The translations under genes and the position numbers were made by a program. Below, piece by piece: positions 23,486 through 32,476 of a DNA stretch of 58,361 nucleotides (position 1 is its first letter; each line of letters starts with the position of its first letter). The stretch is from Candidatus Poseidoniaceae archaeon (GTDB lineage Archaea > Thermoplasmatota > Poseidoniia > Poseidoniales > Poseidoniaceae), in NCBI GenBank assembly GCA_028822845.1, contig JAPKCS010000010.1:1-58361 (forward strand), read 5' to 3'. Below the pieces are notes generated by a model that was given only the letters and a program-made list of their open reading frames with translations, was not told the DNA's origin and did not search any database.

Positions 23486-25186
23486 TCACCATTTCGTGGT
23501 GAGGCTTTCTGCTGCAGTTCGGCACATCTCCAGCAACGAATTGCCAAAGACACCAATCAGGACGGTTGCAAGCACGCATACGAGGATGGAGGTTCGAACT
23601 TGCCACCCTTTTGGAAGCGGTCCTTCACGGCCTTCTTCAGGTTCGTCAAAGAACATAACAACGGCCACTCGAAGGTAATAGAACACGGAAACTGCAGAGT
23701 TGAGGACCATCAGAAGAGCAAGCCACCAAACCCAATGGAAGTCACCAAGACCGCCTGCACCGGTGCCGACACCGACGTTGACAATCCCCATGATGACCAT
23801 CAACTTGGAGAGGAAACCAGCCATTGGCGGAACTCCTGCTAGCGAGATCATGAAGATGAACATAGCAAAGGCGAGGAGGGGTTCTCTTTTTGCTAGGCCA
23901 CCAAGCGAGGAAAGGCGGGATGCATCGCCGTCAGATTCCAAGATTGAGAGCACAAGGAACGCACCGAGCTTGAACGCAACGAGGACCAGCAGGTGGAACA
24001 GCACGGCAGTCAGGACCATCAAGGCAGCATCGCTTTCATTTCCAGCGAAGGTTGGGTCCCAGGTCCATGCGCCAACAGCGGTAAGACCGGCCAACATGTA
24101 ACCAGCGTGAGCAACGGATGAATACGCAAGCATGCGCTTTGGATTGGTGCTCCCAAGGGCTGCAATGTTGCCCCAGGTCATGGTGAGGGCTGCGAGTGCA
24201 CCGAGGCAAACCAACCAAACTGCGGATCCATCAGAAGCATCGGGTGCTGCAACGATGAGCAGCATGCGAATCAAACCAACCATACCCATGGCCTTGCTTG
24301 CAGTTGCCAAAACTCCAGCAACTGGGCTGCTGGCTCCGGCGTATGCATCTGGAGCGGCGAAGTGGAAGGGTGCTGCGCTGACCTTGAAACCAAAACCAAC
24401 CAACACGAATCCAATTCCAATCAGTGGCAATGGTTCGGTGCCAGAAACGGCAAAGGTTGCTGCAAGCACGTCGAACTGCAACGAGCCTGCCCAAAGGTAG
24501 AGCATGGAAAGACCATACAAACCGACGCCTGAAGCGACCGATCCAACGATGAAGTACTTCATACCGGCTTCAGAGCCAGCCTTGGTTTCTTTCAAGAACG
24601 CCACGAGAACGTAGGTGGAGAAGGAAGCAAGTTCCAAACCGATGAACAAAACAAACAGATCTTGAGCCAGTGCAACGACGGACATCCCCAAGCCACAGGT
24701 GAGCATCAGGATGTAGAAATCGGCTTGTCGGCGGTTGTTGTAGAGTTGATCGACCTTGAGTTTGCCTCCGACGCCTTCGACCCTGAGACGGTTCATGCTC
24801 GAAAAAGAAGCAAGAGCAAGAGCGCCGAAGAAAATCAATTCAAACACACGGCTGAAGCCGTTGATCATGAGCAATTCCTTCGCAGACTCAGCATCACTGC
24901 TGACAATGTGAACTGCGTCAACTCCACCGCGGAGTGAATCTGCAACAGCCACAAACGCACCTGTGAGGGTGAGGGTTGCAATCCATGCTGGAAGGTGAGG
25001 GTTGCTGCTCCAGGCGTAACGTTGACCGCCCAGGAACCAAGGCAAACGGATTTGTGTGCCTCGAATTCTAAAGGTGCCCTTTCCAAGATTAGGGATGATC
25101 ATGAGCGCAAGAAGACCGAAGAACAACAGCATCTCAGGCATCACAGCGGTGTAGAACTCAGGGGTGAAAGCTTGTGTGGTTTCCAT
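23486..25186 (-). CDS. nuoN: Complex I antiporter-like subunit N
   Basis: 566 residues, about 14 membrane helices, homologous to NuoN/FpoN and Mrp antiporters; one of three proton-pumping channels. Typical phrases are VALAQDLFVLFIGLELASF, FKVSAAPFHFAAPDAYAGASSPVAG (conserved Lys), TNPKRMLAYSSVAHAGYML and AGVPPMAGFLSKL. The start at 25186 has GGAGGTG upstream and is one base after the nuoM stop. It is the last gene of the operon. It is slightly longer than the E. coli protein (about 485) because of a central loop (residues about 90-140). Confidence 0.95.
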   Translation of the reverse strand: METTQAFTPEFYTAVMPEMLLFFGLLALMIIPNLGKGTFRIRGTQIRLPWFLGGQRYAWSSNPHLPAWIATLTLTGAFVAVADSLRGGVDAVHIVSSDAESAKELLMINGFSRVFELIFFGALALASFSSMNRLRVEGVGGKLKVDQLYNNRRQADFYILMLTCGLGMSVVALAQDLFVLFIGLELASFSTYVLVAFLKETKAGSEAGMKYFIVGSVASGVGLYGLSMLYLWAGSLQFDVLAATFAVSGTEPLPLIGIGFVLVGFGFKVSAAPFHFAAPDAYAGASSPVAGVLATASKAMGMVGLIRMLLIVAAPDASDGSAVWLVCLGALAALTMTWGNIAALGSTNPKRMLAYSSVAHAGYMLAGLTAVGAWTWDPTFAGNESDAALMVLTAVLFHLLVLVAFKLGAFLVLSILESDGDASRLSSLGGLAKREPLLAFAMFIFMISLAGVPPMAGFLSKLMVIMGIVNVGVGTGAGGLGDFHWVWWLALLMVLNSAVSVFYYLRVAVVMFFDEPEEGREGPLPKGWQVRTSILVCVLATVLIGVFGNSLLEMCRTAAESLTTKW

Positions 25187-25187
25187 A

Positions 25188-26834
25188 TCAGGCACCTCCC
25201 TTGAAAATACCATTCGAGATCATGTGCTCGAAGAATGTTCGACAGTAGTCGTCCATCATGTCAAGGCCAATCCATGGCATGACACCGAACAGGATGGTGA
25301 AAGCAGCCAAAATGAGCATGGCGATTTTCTCCTCACGGGAAAGATCAGGAATAGGTCCACCGTGCAACGAGGCCGGTGGTTGGGTTTCGTCGCCACCTTC
25401 GAAAATGGTGCGTTGCATCGACCAGAGGTAGTACGCTGCTGTGAGTGCCAAGACCAACGCAGGTCCAACCATCCACAGCACGCTCCAACCCTCGAGGGCA
25501 ATAAAGTACCACAAGGCGATGAGCATCATCAATTCTGCAACGAAGCCAGCGAGCAAAGGAAGACCAAGTGAAGCCATCCAGGCGAACATCATCGAAGTGG
25601 CAAGCCAAGGTGAATGCTTGGCCATACCTCGCATAGAGCCAATTTCCATGCTGTGGTAATGATGCTTGAAGGCACCACACACAGCGAAGAGCATTGGGCT
25701 GATGATGCCGTGAGCGAACATCATGAACAAAGCCGCAGCCCAGCCCATTGGTTGCATTGTAGCGATACCGATGAGAATGACACCCATGTGCGACACCGAG
25801 GAATAGGCGACCATCTTCTTGAGGTTGGTTTGACCCAAACAAACGATGGCACCCCAAACAAGGGAAACCATACCGAAGATCATCAGGGCCAATTGGAAGT
25901 GTTGCAGGGCGTGAGGGAACATACTCAGTGGCAGCCTGAACATACCGTAAGCACCCATCTTCAACATCACGCCAGCCAACAGCATCGAACCGCCAGTTGG
26001 TGCCTGAACGTGAGCATCAGGAAGCCAAGTGTGGAAAGGAACCGCTGGTAGTTTCACGAGGAAACCAAGCATGAGCATAACGAAGAGGACCTTCTGCATG
26101 CTTTCACCCAAGAACCAACCGTTCTGGTTTGCTGCAGTCGCGTGGTCAACAAGCGTTGGAATATCGAAGGTGCGCCCGGTGATGGTACCGTATTTCCCAC
26201 CGCTTCCAATTTGATCAGGTTGCATCAAGTACAGCGTCACAAGACCCAAAAGCATCACGACTGAAGCAGTGAAGGTGTAGATGAAGAACTTCTGCGAGGC
26301 GTACTTGCGGTCTTTGCCACCCCAGTTCAGAATCAAGAAGAACATTGGAATGAGTGTCAATTCCCAGAACACATAGAACATGAACAAGTCAAGCGAGACG
26401 AACACACCAATCAGTGCACCACCCATCAACAGGATGGTTGGGAAATAGGTTGCACCGTTTTTCTCATGCCATGTAGCGATGATGGTCACGGGCAGTAAGA
26501 AGGTGGTGAGCCAAACCATTGGGAACGAAAGAGCGTCCAATCCAACCGTCCAATGAATTCCCAAAGCAGGGAACCACTCATATGAATCATGGAATTGGTA
26601 GGTGTTGAACGAAAGACCTGCGCTCGAGATGTCTGAGAACACTTCGAAGAACATCATCGTCGTGTAGGTGAACAGCCCAAGAGAGAACGCAAAACTCGCC
26701 ATCCGAATTGGGTTGTTCAACTTCTCATGTGCCGTTTTGTTGGTGTTCGCAACGAACGCCAACAGCACGATACCTGCGATCACAGGGAAACCAACAAGTT
26801 GCATCGAAATCCAATCAGTACCAGCTTCGAACAA
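25188..26834 (-). CDS. nuoM: Complex I antiporter-like subunit M
   Basis: 548 residues if the TTG at 26834 is used, 538 from an ATG at 26804. The TTG has GGGGGTGG upstream and directly follows the nuoL stop, which favours it. About 14 membrane helices. Key motifs are YVFWELTLIPMFFLI (conserved Glu), VKLPAVPFHTWLPDAHVQAPTGGSML with the conserved Lys, TNLKKMVAYSSVSHMGVIL, and AHGIISPMLF. It forms the middle proton channel of the membrane arm. Confidence 0.95.
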   Translation of the reverse strand: MFEAGTDWISMQLVGFPVIAGIVLLAFVANTNKTAHEKLNNPIRMASFAFSLGLFTYTTMMFFEVFSDISSAGLSFNTYQFHDSYEWFPALGIHWTVGLDALSFPMVWLTTFLLPVTIIATWHEKNGATYFPTILLMGGALIGVFVSLDLFMFYVFWELTLIPMFFLILNWGGKDRKYASQKFFIYTFTASVVMLLGLVTLYLMQPDQIGSGGKYGTITGRTFDIPTLVDHATAANQNGWFLGESMQKVLFVMLMLGFLVKLPAVPFHTWLPDAHVQAPTGGSMLLAGVMLKMGAYGMFRLPLSMFPHALQHFQLALMIFGMVSLVWGAIVCLGQTNLKKMVAYSSVSHMGVILIGIATMQPMGWAAALFMMFAHGIISPMLFAVCGAFKHHYHSMEIGSMRGMAKHSPWLATSMMFAWMASLGLPLLAGFVAELMMLIALWYFIALEGWSVLWMVGPALVLALTAAYYLWSMQRTIFEGGDETQPPASLHGGPIPDLSREEKIAMLILAAFTILFGVMPWIGLDMMDDYCRTFFEHMISNGIFKGGA

Positions 26835-29108
26835 TCAAGCCACCCCCCAAACGAGCATGAAAATCACCAGCATACCAACGGCGACCATCAAGATGTAATC
26901 ACGGGCTGAACCCGTCGTAAGTGAGCGGACTGCGCCTGAAAGCGATTGTGAACTGGTCTCAATGGTTTTGATTGTTCCATCGATGACCTTGGTGTCAACT
27001 TCTGCTGCCTTCGATGAGAAACCAGCAACGATCTTCATCATCGCCATATCGTAATACTGGTCGATGTACAAGCGGTTCTGAAGGGCAACAGCGAGTGTGG
27101 ACTCAGCAAAAGCGGTGTTGTCGAAGTTGAATCGACCCTTGACCCATGCGTTGAGACGGATGACCGGAGTCATCCATGGCTTGGCTGTTTCACCCTCTTC
27201 GAGTTGACCACCATACAAGGCCATAGCAAGACCAGGTCCAGCAACTGCGCCAAGGGCGATGGCGATGTAGGTCAAGACAAAGAAGTACATGTCACTGTTA
27301 GCAAAGGCGTGTTCCATCTCATACAGGATACCTTCGAAAAGGGATTTTTCGCCCATTAGAGCATAGTGTTCATCGGGTGCCCAGTGGGTGAAGCCCATAC
27401 CGGCGAAGAAGACCGAAGATAGACTGACAAAGATAAGAATAAACAGTGGAGTTTTGATCCATGTGTTGGTTGGTCCAACGTGAGCTGCAACCTCGGTCTT
27501 TGGCTTTCCTGCAAAGGTTTTGAGCCACATACGGGACATGTAAAATCCGGTCATACCAGCGCCGATAAGCACGCACATGGCAGGGAAGAGGAACCGTGGA
27601 TCGTCTTGAACGACTCGCCAAGCGTTAGCGATGATGCCTTCCTTGGACCAGAATCCACCAATCAATGGAAGACCCATGATCGAGGCGGAACCAACGAGCA
27701 TAGCCGTGGCGGTGAGTGGCATCTTTGACGCCAAGCCGCCCATGTTCTCCATCGACTGAGCATCAAAGTCGTCATCGTGATGGTCATCATGGTCATCCCC
27801 GTGGTCATCGTGGTGGTGCAAGTGATGGTGTGCATGGTGCATCTCGTGAATCACTGAACCGCTGGCCATGAACAACATGCCCTTGGCCATAGCGTGGTTA
27901 AACAGATGGAACAAGGCTGCTCCAAAGGCAACGATAACGATGTAATGATCGGCGTCATTGTGATGCCAATCAAGCGTGTTCGCGAGGTACATGGCGCAAC
28001 CCAATCCGGTGAAGATGTAAGCGAGTTGGCTCATGGTGGAGTATGCCAAGACTTTCTTGAGGTCGATTTGGACAAAGGCAATTGCTGCTGCCATGACTGC
28101 GGTGATACCACCGATAACAGCGATAATGTACGCCAAATCAGCGAGGTCACCGTGCAAGGCTTCAGCGCCAAAGAATGGGAACATTCGAGCCACGAGGTAG
28201 AGACCTGCGTTGACCATGGTCGCAGCGTGAATCAAGGCTGAAACTGGCGTCGGGCCTTCCATTGCATCTGGCAACCAAACGTGGAGTGGGAATTGGGCCG
28301 ATTTACCGACCGCACCGATGAACATCAATCCAAGCGCCCACTGAAGGGTGCCTGCCGACTGTTCTGCGACGTGCTCAATGTTTGCTGTATCGAACACCAC
28401 GACGTAATCCAAGGAACCGAAGAGGTCCCAGAGCATGACCAAACCGATCATCAGGAACACATCGCCAATTCGAGTGGTCAGGAAGGCCTTCTTGGCAGCA
28501 TAGGCTGCGCTTGGGCGCTCGTAATAGAATCCGATGAGAAGGTAAGAACAAAGCCCCATAATCTCCCAGAAGATGAACAACCAAAGGAAGGAATCCGCCA
28601 GAACCATACCGAGCATACCTGAACAAAACAAGGTGAACTCAGCGTAGAACCGGTGGTTGCGGTTGTCGTTGATTGGGTCGGTGTTCATGTAACCAATGCT
28701 GAAGACGTTGATCAACAGGCAGAGGAATGAAGCGACGAACAAAAGCATCACGGTGAGGTGATCGACATACAATCCAAAGCCGAACTTCTCTGTTGTCACG
28801 CCAGCGGATGTGCCGTCCCATACACCGGAAGTAAACCAGTGCAAAACCGACTCATGACCTGCACCAGCGCCGCCGATGAAGTCCATGATCAAAAGAACAG
28901 AGATGATGAGAACTGCACTCATGACACCGAGTGCAATCATACCGCCTTCTTTGACGGCGTTTTTCCAGGTGGGGTTCCCGTTGAACACCCGGCCGAGGAA
29001 AAGGATCACTGCGAAAGCCATCATTGGCAAAAGAATGATCAGTGGAGCGAATTGGAACATGTCGGAAGCGACATACATGGTTTCTTTGAGTTCTGTGCCT
29101 TCCATCAT
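26835..29108 (-). CDS. nuoL: Complex I antiporter-like subunit L with His/Asp-rich loop
   Basis: 757 residues, against about 610 in E. coli. It is the distal proton channel with the lateral amphipathic helix. Motifs include FWEIMGLCSYLLIGF, SAQFPLHVWLPDAMEGPTPVSALIHAATM, QIDLKKVLAYSTMSQLAY and FHLFNHAMAKGMLFMASGSVIHE. An insertion at about residues 422-448 is almost only His and Asp (MHHAHHHLHHHDDHGDDHDD and onward) between GSVIHE and SMENMGGL; it may bind metal. A second enlargement lies in the C-terminal lateral-helix region. The start at 29108 has GAGGTGAG upstream; a second ATG follows at once. Confidence 0.95.
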   Translation of the reverse strand: MMEGTELKETMYVASDMFQFAPLIILLPMMAFAVILFLGRVFNGNPTWKNAVKEGGMIALGVMSAVLIISVLLIMDFIGGAGAGHESVLHWFTSGVWDGTSAGVTTEKFGFGLYVDHLTVMLLFVASFLCLLINVFSIGYMNTDPINDNRNHRFYAEFTLFCSGMLGMVLADSFLWLFIFWEIMGLCSYLLIGFYYERPSAAYAAKKAFLTTRIGDVFLMIGLVMLWDLFGSLDYVVVFDTANIEHVAEQSAGTLQWALGLMFIGAVGKSAQFPLHVWLPDAMEGPTPVSALIHAATMVNAGLYLVARMFPFFGAEALHGDLADLAYIIAVIGGITAVMAAAIAFVQIDLKKVLAYSTMSQLAYIFTGLGCAMYLANTLDWHHNDADHYIVIVAFGAALFHLFNHAMAKGMLFMASGSVIHEMHHAHHHLHHHDDHGDDHDDHHDDDFDAQSMENMGGLASKMPLTATAMLVGSASIMGLPLIGGFWSKEGIIANAWRVVQDDPRFLFPAMCVLIGAGMTGFYMSRMWLKTFAGKPKTEVAAHVGPTNTWIKTPLFILIFVSLSSVFFAGMGFTHWAPDEHYALMGEKSLFEGILYEMEHAFANSDMYFFVLTYIAIALGAVAGPGLAMALYGGQLEEGETAKPWMTPVIRLNAWVKGRFNFDNTAFAESTLAVALQNRLYIDQYYDMAMMKIVAGFSSKAAEVDTKVIDGTIKTIETSSQSLSGAVRSLTTGSARDYILMVAVGMLVIFMLVWGVA

Positions 29109-29114
29109 CTCACC

Positions 29115-29417
29115 TCAGTTCTTGAGGACGTTTACATCGTCCAAGGAAATCGTGTCGTGTTGGCCGTACATTGCCAAGAAGATTGCCAAACCTATGGCGA
29201 CTTCACTGGCTGCAATGGCAATGGCGAAAATGGTGTAAACCCATCCGGTGGTGTCACCGTGATAGATGGCTGCGGCTGCAAACTGCATGTTGGCAGCGTT
29301 GAGCATCAATTCAATGCACATCAAGACGATGATGGCGTTCTTTCGAGTGAACGCTCCACCGAGTCCAATGACGAACATAAGAGCGGAAAGTCCTGAGACA
29401 AGAGCTGGATCAATCAT
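29115..29417 (-). CDS. nuoK: Complex I subunit K
   Basis: 100 residues, three membrane helices, the normal size. NAIIVLMCIELMLNAANMQFAAAA contains the conserved Glu of the E-channel, and a second conserved Glu is in IAASEVAIGLAIFL. Start overlaps the J2 stop (ATGA) and is preceded by GGAGGTGAAGAAG inside the J2 coding end. Confidence 0.96.
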   Translation of the reverse strand: MIDPALVSGLSALMFVIGLGGAFTRKNAIIVLMCIELMLNAANMQFAAAAIYHGDTTGWVYTIFAIAIAASEVAIGLAIFLAMYGQHDTISLDDVNVLKN

Positions 29418-29683
29418 TCTTCTTCACCTCCGAATTCCCACAAGAGATTTTCCATTCTCTCGTCACGAACGAGGTAGGCTGCGCCAATCATGGCCATCGA
29501 CATTAACACGCCGAGGATCAACAATGGAAGGGCCCAATCGGTCAACAGAGCATCGGCAAGACCGCTGGTGCTCGGTTCGTCCTCGCTTGCATTTGCCCAA
29601 ACTGAATCTGCGCTAAGAACAGAAACAAGGATCATACCAAGAGCAAGCAAACCCATACGGGTAGCCAAAGAGAGGACCTTCAT
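29414..29683 (-). CDS. nuoJ2: Complex I subunit J, C-terminal half
   Basis: 89 residues. The second half matches the end of NuoJ (WALPLLILGVLMSMAMIGAAYLVRDE). The first 30 residues look like a signal peptide or a membrane helix (GLLALGMILVSVLSADSVWANA). Together with the preceding 94-residue protein it adds up to 183 residues, about the length of a fused NuoJ, so the subunit is split. The stop and start of the two parts overlap by four bases. Split NuoJ is known in some archaea, including haloarchaea. Confidence 0.85.
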   Translation of the reverse strand: MKVLSLATRMGLLALGMILVSVLSADSVWANASEDEPSTSGLADALLTDWALPLLILGVLMSMAMIGAAYLVRDERMENLLWEFGGEEE

Positions 29684-29964
29684 TCGAAGTCCTCCTCAAG
29701 GATTTGACGGCGGGTCAACATGATACCGAACAGCACCACAAGTCCCACGCTCGCCAGATAGACAAGGATCTGAATGGCTGCCAGAAATTCAGCACCCAGA
29801 AGGATGAAGATTCCTGAGACCGCCATGAAACTAAAGATCAAGGAAAGCATCGAATGTGCCACTCGTTGAGCAAGGATGAGTCCAAGTGCACCACCAAGGG
29901 CGATGGTTGCGAACAGGAAAAAGACCCCCAGTTCTGCTGCGCTTGCGACGTCCATCTCAAGCAC
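29680..29964 (-). CDS. nuoJ1: Complex I subunit J, N-terminal half
   Basis: 94 residues with three membrane helices. ALGGALGLILAQRVAHSMLSLIFSFMAVSGIFILLGAEFLAAIQILVYLASVGLVVLFGIML is the N-terminal half of NuoJ, including the central glutamate-containing GAEFLAAIQ and the VGLVVLFGIM helix that carries the pi-bulge in other enzymes. Overlaps nuoI by eight bases and J2 by four. GGAG upstream. Confidence 0.9.
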   Translation of the reverse strand: MLEMDVASAAELGVFFLFATIALGGALGLILAQRVAHSMLSLIFSFMAVSGIFILLGAEFLAAIQILVYLASVGLVVLFGIMLTRRQILEEDFE

Positions 29965-30937
29965 TCTCCTCTACAGCTGCCGCCTTGGCAGCCTTCTTGG
30001 CGCGCTTGGTGCGTTCCTTGTTTGCTCGCTTGGCCAACTCAATGTCGACCACTTCTTGGTGAACACCAGGAAGCACACGAGTGCGGCTTGCATCAAACCA
30101 CAATTCTTGACGGGTGAAACCAGACATTCCGTCGTATTCATTGGTCATGAAGAACGATGTGAAACCACATGCTTCCATGCACAGTCCACAGAACATGCAG
30201 CGTCCCAAATCAATGCGCCCGGAGACGATTTGATCGTCGGCGACACGAAGTTCACTTTGGTCGACTTCGGCTTCTTCGCCGGAATCGTTCCAACGAACGG
30301 TTGCGGTGCTGCCTGAGAGGTCGAGGACCTCGGCAAATCGCCACTCGCTTGGAGTGTCGGTGTGAGCGGTTGCGAGGTTGAAGTCTTCGAGGGTTGCAGC
30401 AACTTCTGGTTGAAGCATAGCAGCATTGCCGCCAACTTCGAGGTCCGCGCCGAGGCCTTCATGCTCCCCTTCTGCGCCGTCGAGAACGTCGACACGAAGT
30501 TCAGTGGTCATGTGCAGGCAATCGTTCGGGCAAATGTTGACGCACATCTTACAGGCTGTGCATGTCTCCCAAATGACTCCGATTCGGCCGTTGTAGTTCC
30601 CTGGAACGAAGAGCCAAGGTTCCATTTCCTCGAGTCGTTCGTAAGGGTACTGGACGGTTTGTGGCTTCCACAAGGTCGGGAACAAATCAGATGTCACTCG
30701 ATCCGGTGCGAATTGTTGGTTCTCGATGTCGTTGAATTGTGATGTCTTTCGAGCCCGTACCCTGTCATCATCCGACAAAAACTCGGGGTGCTCGGTGTTG
30801 TGATAGCCCATTCCGATGCGCTTTCCGAACAACTTTCCAACGATTGGGAAGGTTCGTAGGGCGGTGATCAAGGTGATCTTGAACGGGTACCAGAACAGGT
30901 TTCTGAAGCTTGGTCGTGCGTGTGGGTGCATTGGCAT
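29957..30937 (-). CDS. nuoI: Complex I 2x[4Fe-4S] subunit I with large insertion
   Basis: 326 residues, about twice the usual 160-180. The two cluster motifs are CTACKMCVNICPNDC near 122 and CMFCGLCMEACGF near 250, both intact, carrying the N6a and N6b clusters that pass electrons to NuoB. Normal spacing between them is about 25-30 residues; here it is about 115, with an Ala/Glu/Asp-rich segment containing a small beta-like part (STATVRWNDSGEEAEVDQSE). The N-terminus has the expected amphipathic membrane-contact stretch (LITALRTFPIVGKLFG). The C-terminus is Lys/Ala-rich. GAGGTGAT lies before the ATG at 30937. Confidence 0.94.
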   Translation of the reverse strand: MPMHPHARPSFRNLFWYPFKITLITALRTFPIVGKLFGKRIGMGYHNTEHPEFLSDDDRVRARKTSQFNDIENQQFAPDRVTSDLFPTLWKPQTVQYPYERLEEMEPWLFVPGNYNGRIGVIWETCTACKMCVNICPNDCLHMTTELRVDVLDGAEGEHEGLGADLEVGGNAAMLQPEVAATLEDFNLATAHTDTPSEWRFAEVLDLSGSTATVRWNDSGEEAEVDQSELRVADDQIVSGRIDLGRCMFCGLCMEACGFTSFFMTNEYDGMSGFTRQELWFDASRTRVLPGVHQEVVDIELAKRANKERTKRAKKAAKAAAVEESA

Positions 30938-30948
30938 TCTAAATCACC

Positions 30949-32466
30949 TCATTCCTTTCCTGGAGTGTGCGTTCCCGCAGCCTGCACTGTGTAGACGTGG
31001 TACATACGGTCTGGTGCAGCATCTTTGTCTTCATCGTTCAACAGAATGAAGAAGATAGCCAACCACACAAGCGTGGTTACTAAGGGAAGGAGGAAGGGGA
31101 CTTCGAGACCAGGAATCATCCAAGCATTGCCACCAGCAGCGGTGTCTTTCAGACCGTTTGGATCGTACAAGAACAAGCGGTAAAGGGTCGAGAGTACGAG
31201 TTGGAGCACCGACAATGGAAGCAGCATGCGCCAGCCGAATTCCAAAATCTGGTCGGTTCGGATACGAGCAAGGGAGAAGCGAGCCCAGACGAAGACGATC
31301 AGGAAGACGAGCCAGGCTTTGACCAGCACAACGATTGCGCCCGGGATCAACACATAGGCATCTCCAAGAAGCGGGATTTGGCTGATTGTGCCTTGGAATG
31401 GAAGGTGCCATCCGCCAAGGAAGAAGTGAGTGAACAAGAAACATGCAGCGTAGGTCCGGATGTATTCTGCCATGAAGAGCATACCAAATCGCATGCCTCC
31501 ATACTCAGTCCACCAGCCTTCGACCAGTTCTGCTTCTGCTTCTGGCATATCGAAAGGTACACGCTCGACTTCAGCGATCATGGTGATCAAGAAAAGAGCC
31601 CCACCGAGGGGCATCAAGAACAGGTTCCAGGATCCAGCGCTGTGCTGGAAGTGGATGCTATCGATGATGTTGAAGGTGCCTGAAAGGATGGCCACTGAGA
31701 GCAAGGTCAGCAACAATGGAATCTCATATGCAGTCAGTTGTGCCGCCGAGCGAATACCACCGATGAGGGTGTATTTGTTGTTCGAAGACCAACCTGCGAA
31801 GAAGACACCGATTGGGGCAATACCAAAGATGGCGATGGCGTAGAGAATAGAAAGATCTGGATTGGTGGCATAAATGCCGCTTGAAAGAGGAATGATACCG
31901 AGGATCAAAAGCGTTGAAGAGACGATCAAGAAGGGTGATATCTCGAAAATTAACTTGTCTGCTCGACGGGGAACCATGTGTTCCTTAAGCAGGAATTTCA
32001 TACCATCTGCAACGTTTTGGAAGAAACCTGGAAGGATGGAGTAACCCATCCAAGAACGGTTGTTGACACGATCGACGGTTGGATATTTCTCATCCCGGTT
32101 GCCGAACTTCTTGTTCAACCAGCGGTTGGCTGCTCCAACGGGGATGCCTGCGCCAAACGGTAACATGTTCCACCATTCACCAGCAGTTACGCCGTTTTCA
32201 CCAACCCAAAGCGAGCGAAGTGCAGTGGTTGCGCCACGGCGATCGTTCATTCGAGCCACAGCCTTTCGCTCAATCCATAGGATGGCGAATTGGCTAAAGA
32301 ACAGCATCAAAAACACAATGTTGACGACTGCGAAGGTTCCTGCGGCAAAAGCGATTGAGGTTGCGCTTTCTTCCAAGGGGGTGCCCTCAAGAGAAGAGAT
32401 GACAAGTTCGCGAACAGGGCTGTCCTTACCCAAGAAAATGCCTCGTAGGTCATAGATGTCATCCAT
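30949..32466 (-). CDS. nuoH: Complex I subunit H
   Basis: 505 residues, longer than the 325-400 typical of the family. It joins the peripheral and membrane arms and forms the quinone entry. Conserved parts are WIERKAVARMNDRRG, NVADGMKFLLKEHMVP, GGIRSAAQLTAYEIPL, AEVERVPFDMPEAEAELVEGWWTEYGG and WARFSLARIRTDQILEFGWRMLLPL. Extra length is in the N-terminal 40 residues, a loop after the first helix (residues about 80-140) and the C-terminus. The start at 32466 has GAGGTGAT 5-8 bases upstream and replaces a longer frame that would overlap nuoD. Confidence 0.95.
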   Translation of the reverse strand: MDDIYDLRGIFLGKDSPVRELVISSLEGTPLEESATSIAFAAGTFAVVNIVFLMLFFSQFAILWIERKAVARMNDRRGATTALRSLWVGENGVTAGEWWNMLPFGAGIPVGAANRWLNKKFGNRDEKYPTVDRVNNRSWMGYSILPGFFQNVADGMKFLLKEHMVPRRADKLIFEISPFLIVSSTLLILGIIPLSSGIYATNPDLSILYAIAIFGIAPIGVFFAGWSSNNKYTLIGGIRSAAQLTAYEIPLLLTLLSVAILSGTFNIIDSIHFQHSAGSWNLFLMPLGGALFLITMIAEVERVPFDMPEAEAELVEGWWTEYGGMRFGMLFMAEYIRTYAACFLFTHFFLGGWHLPFQGTISQIPLLGDAYVLIPGAIVVLVKAWLVFLIVFVWARFSLARIRTDQILEFGWRMLLPLSVLQLVLSTLYRLFLYDPNGLKDTAAGGNAWMIPGLEVPFLLPLVTTLVWLAIFFILLNDEDKDAAPDRMYHVYTVQAAGTHTPGKE

Positions 32467-32476
32467 AGCAATCACC

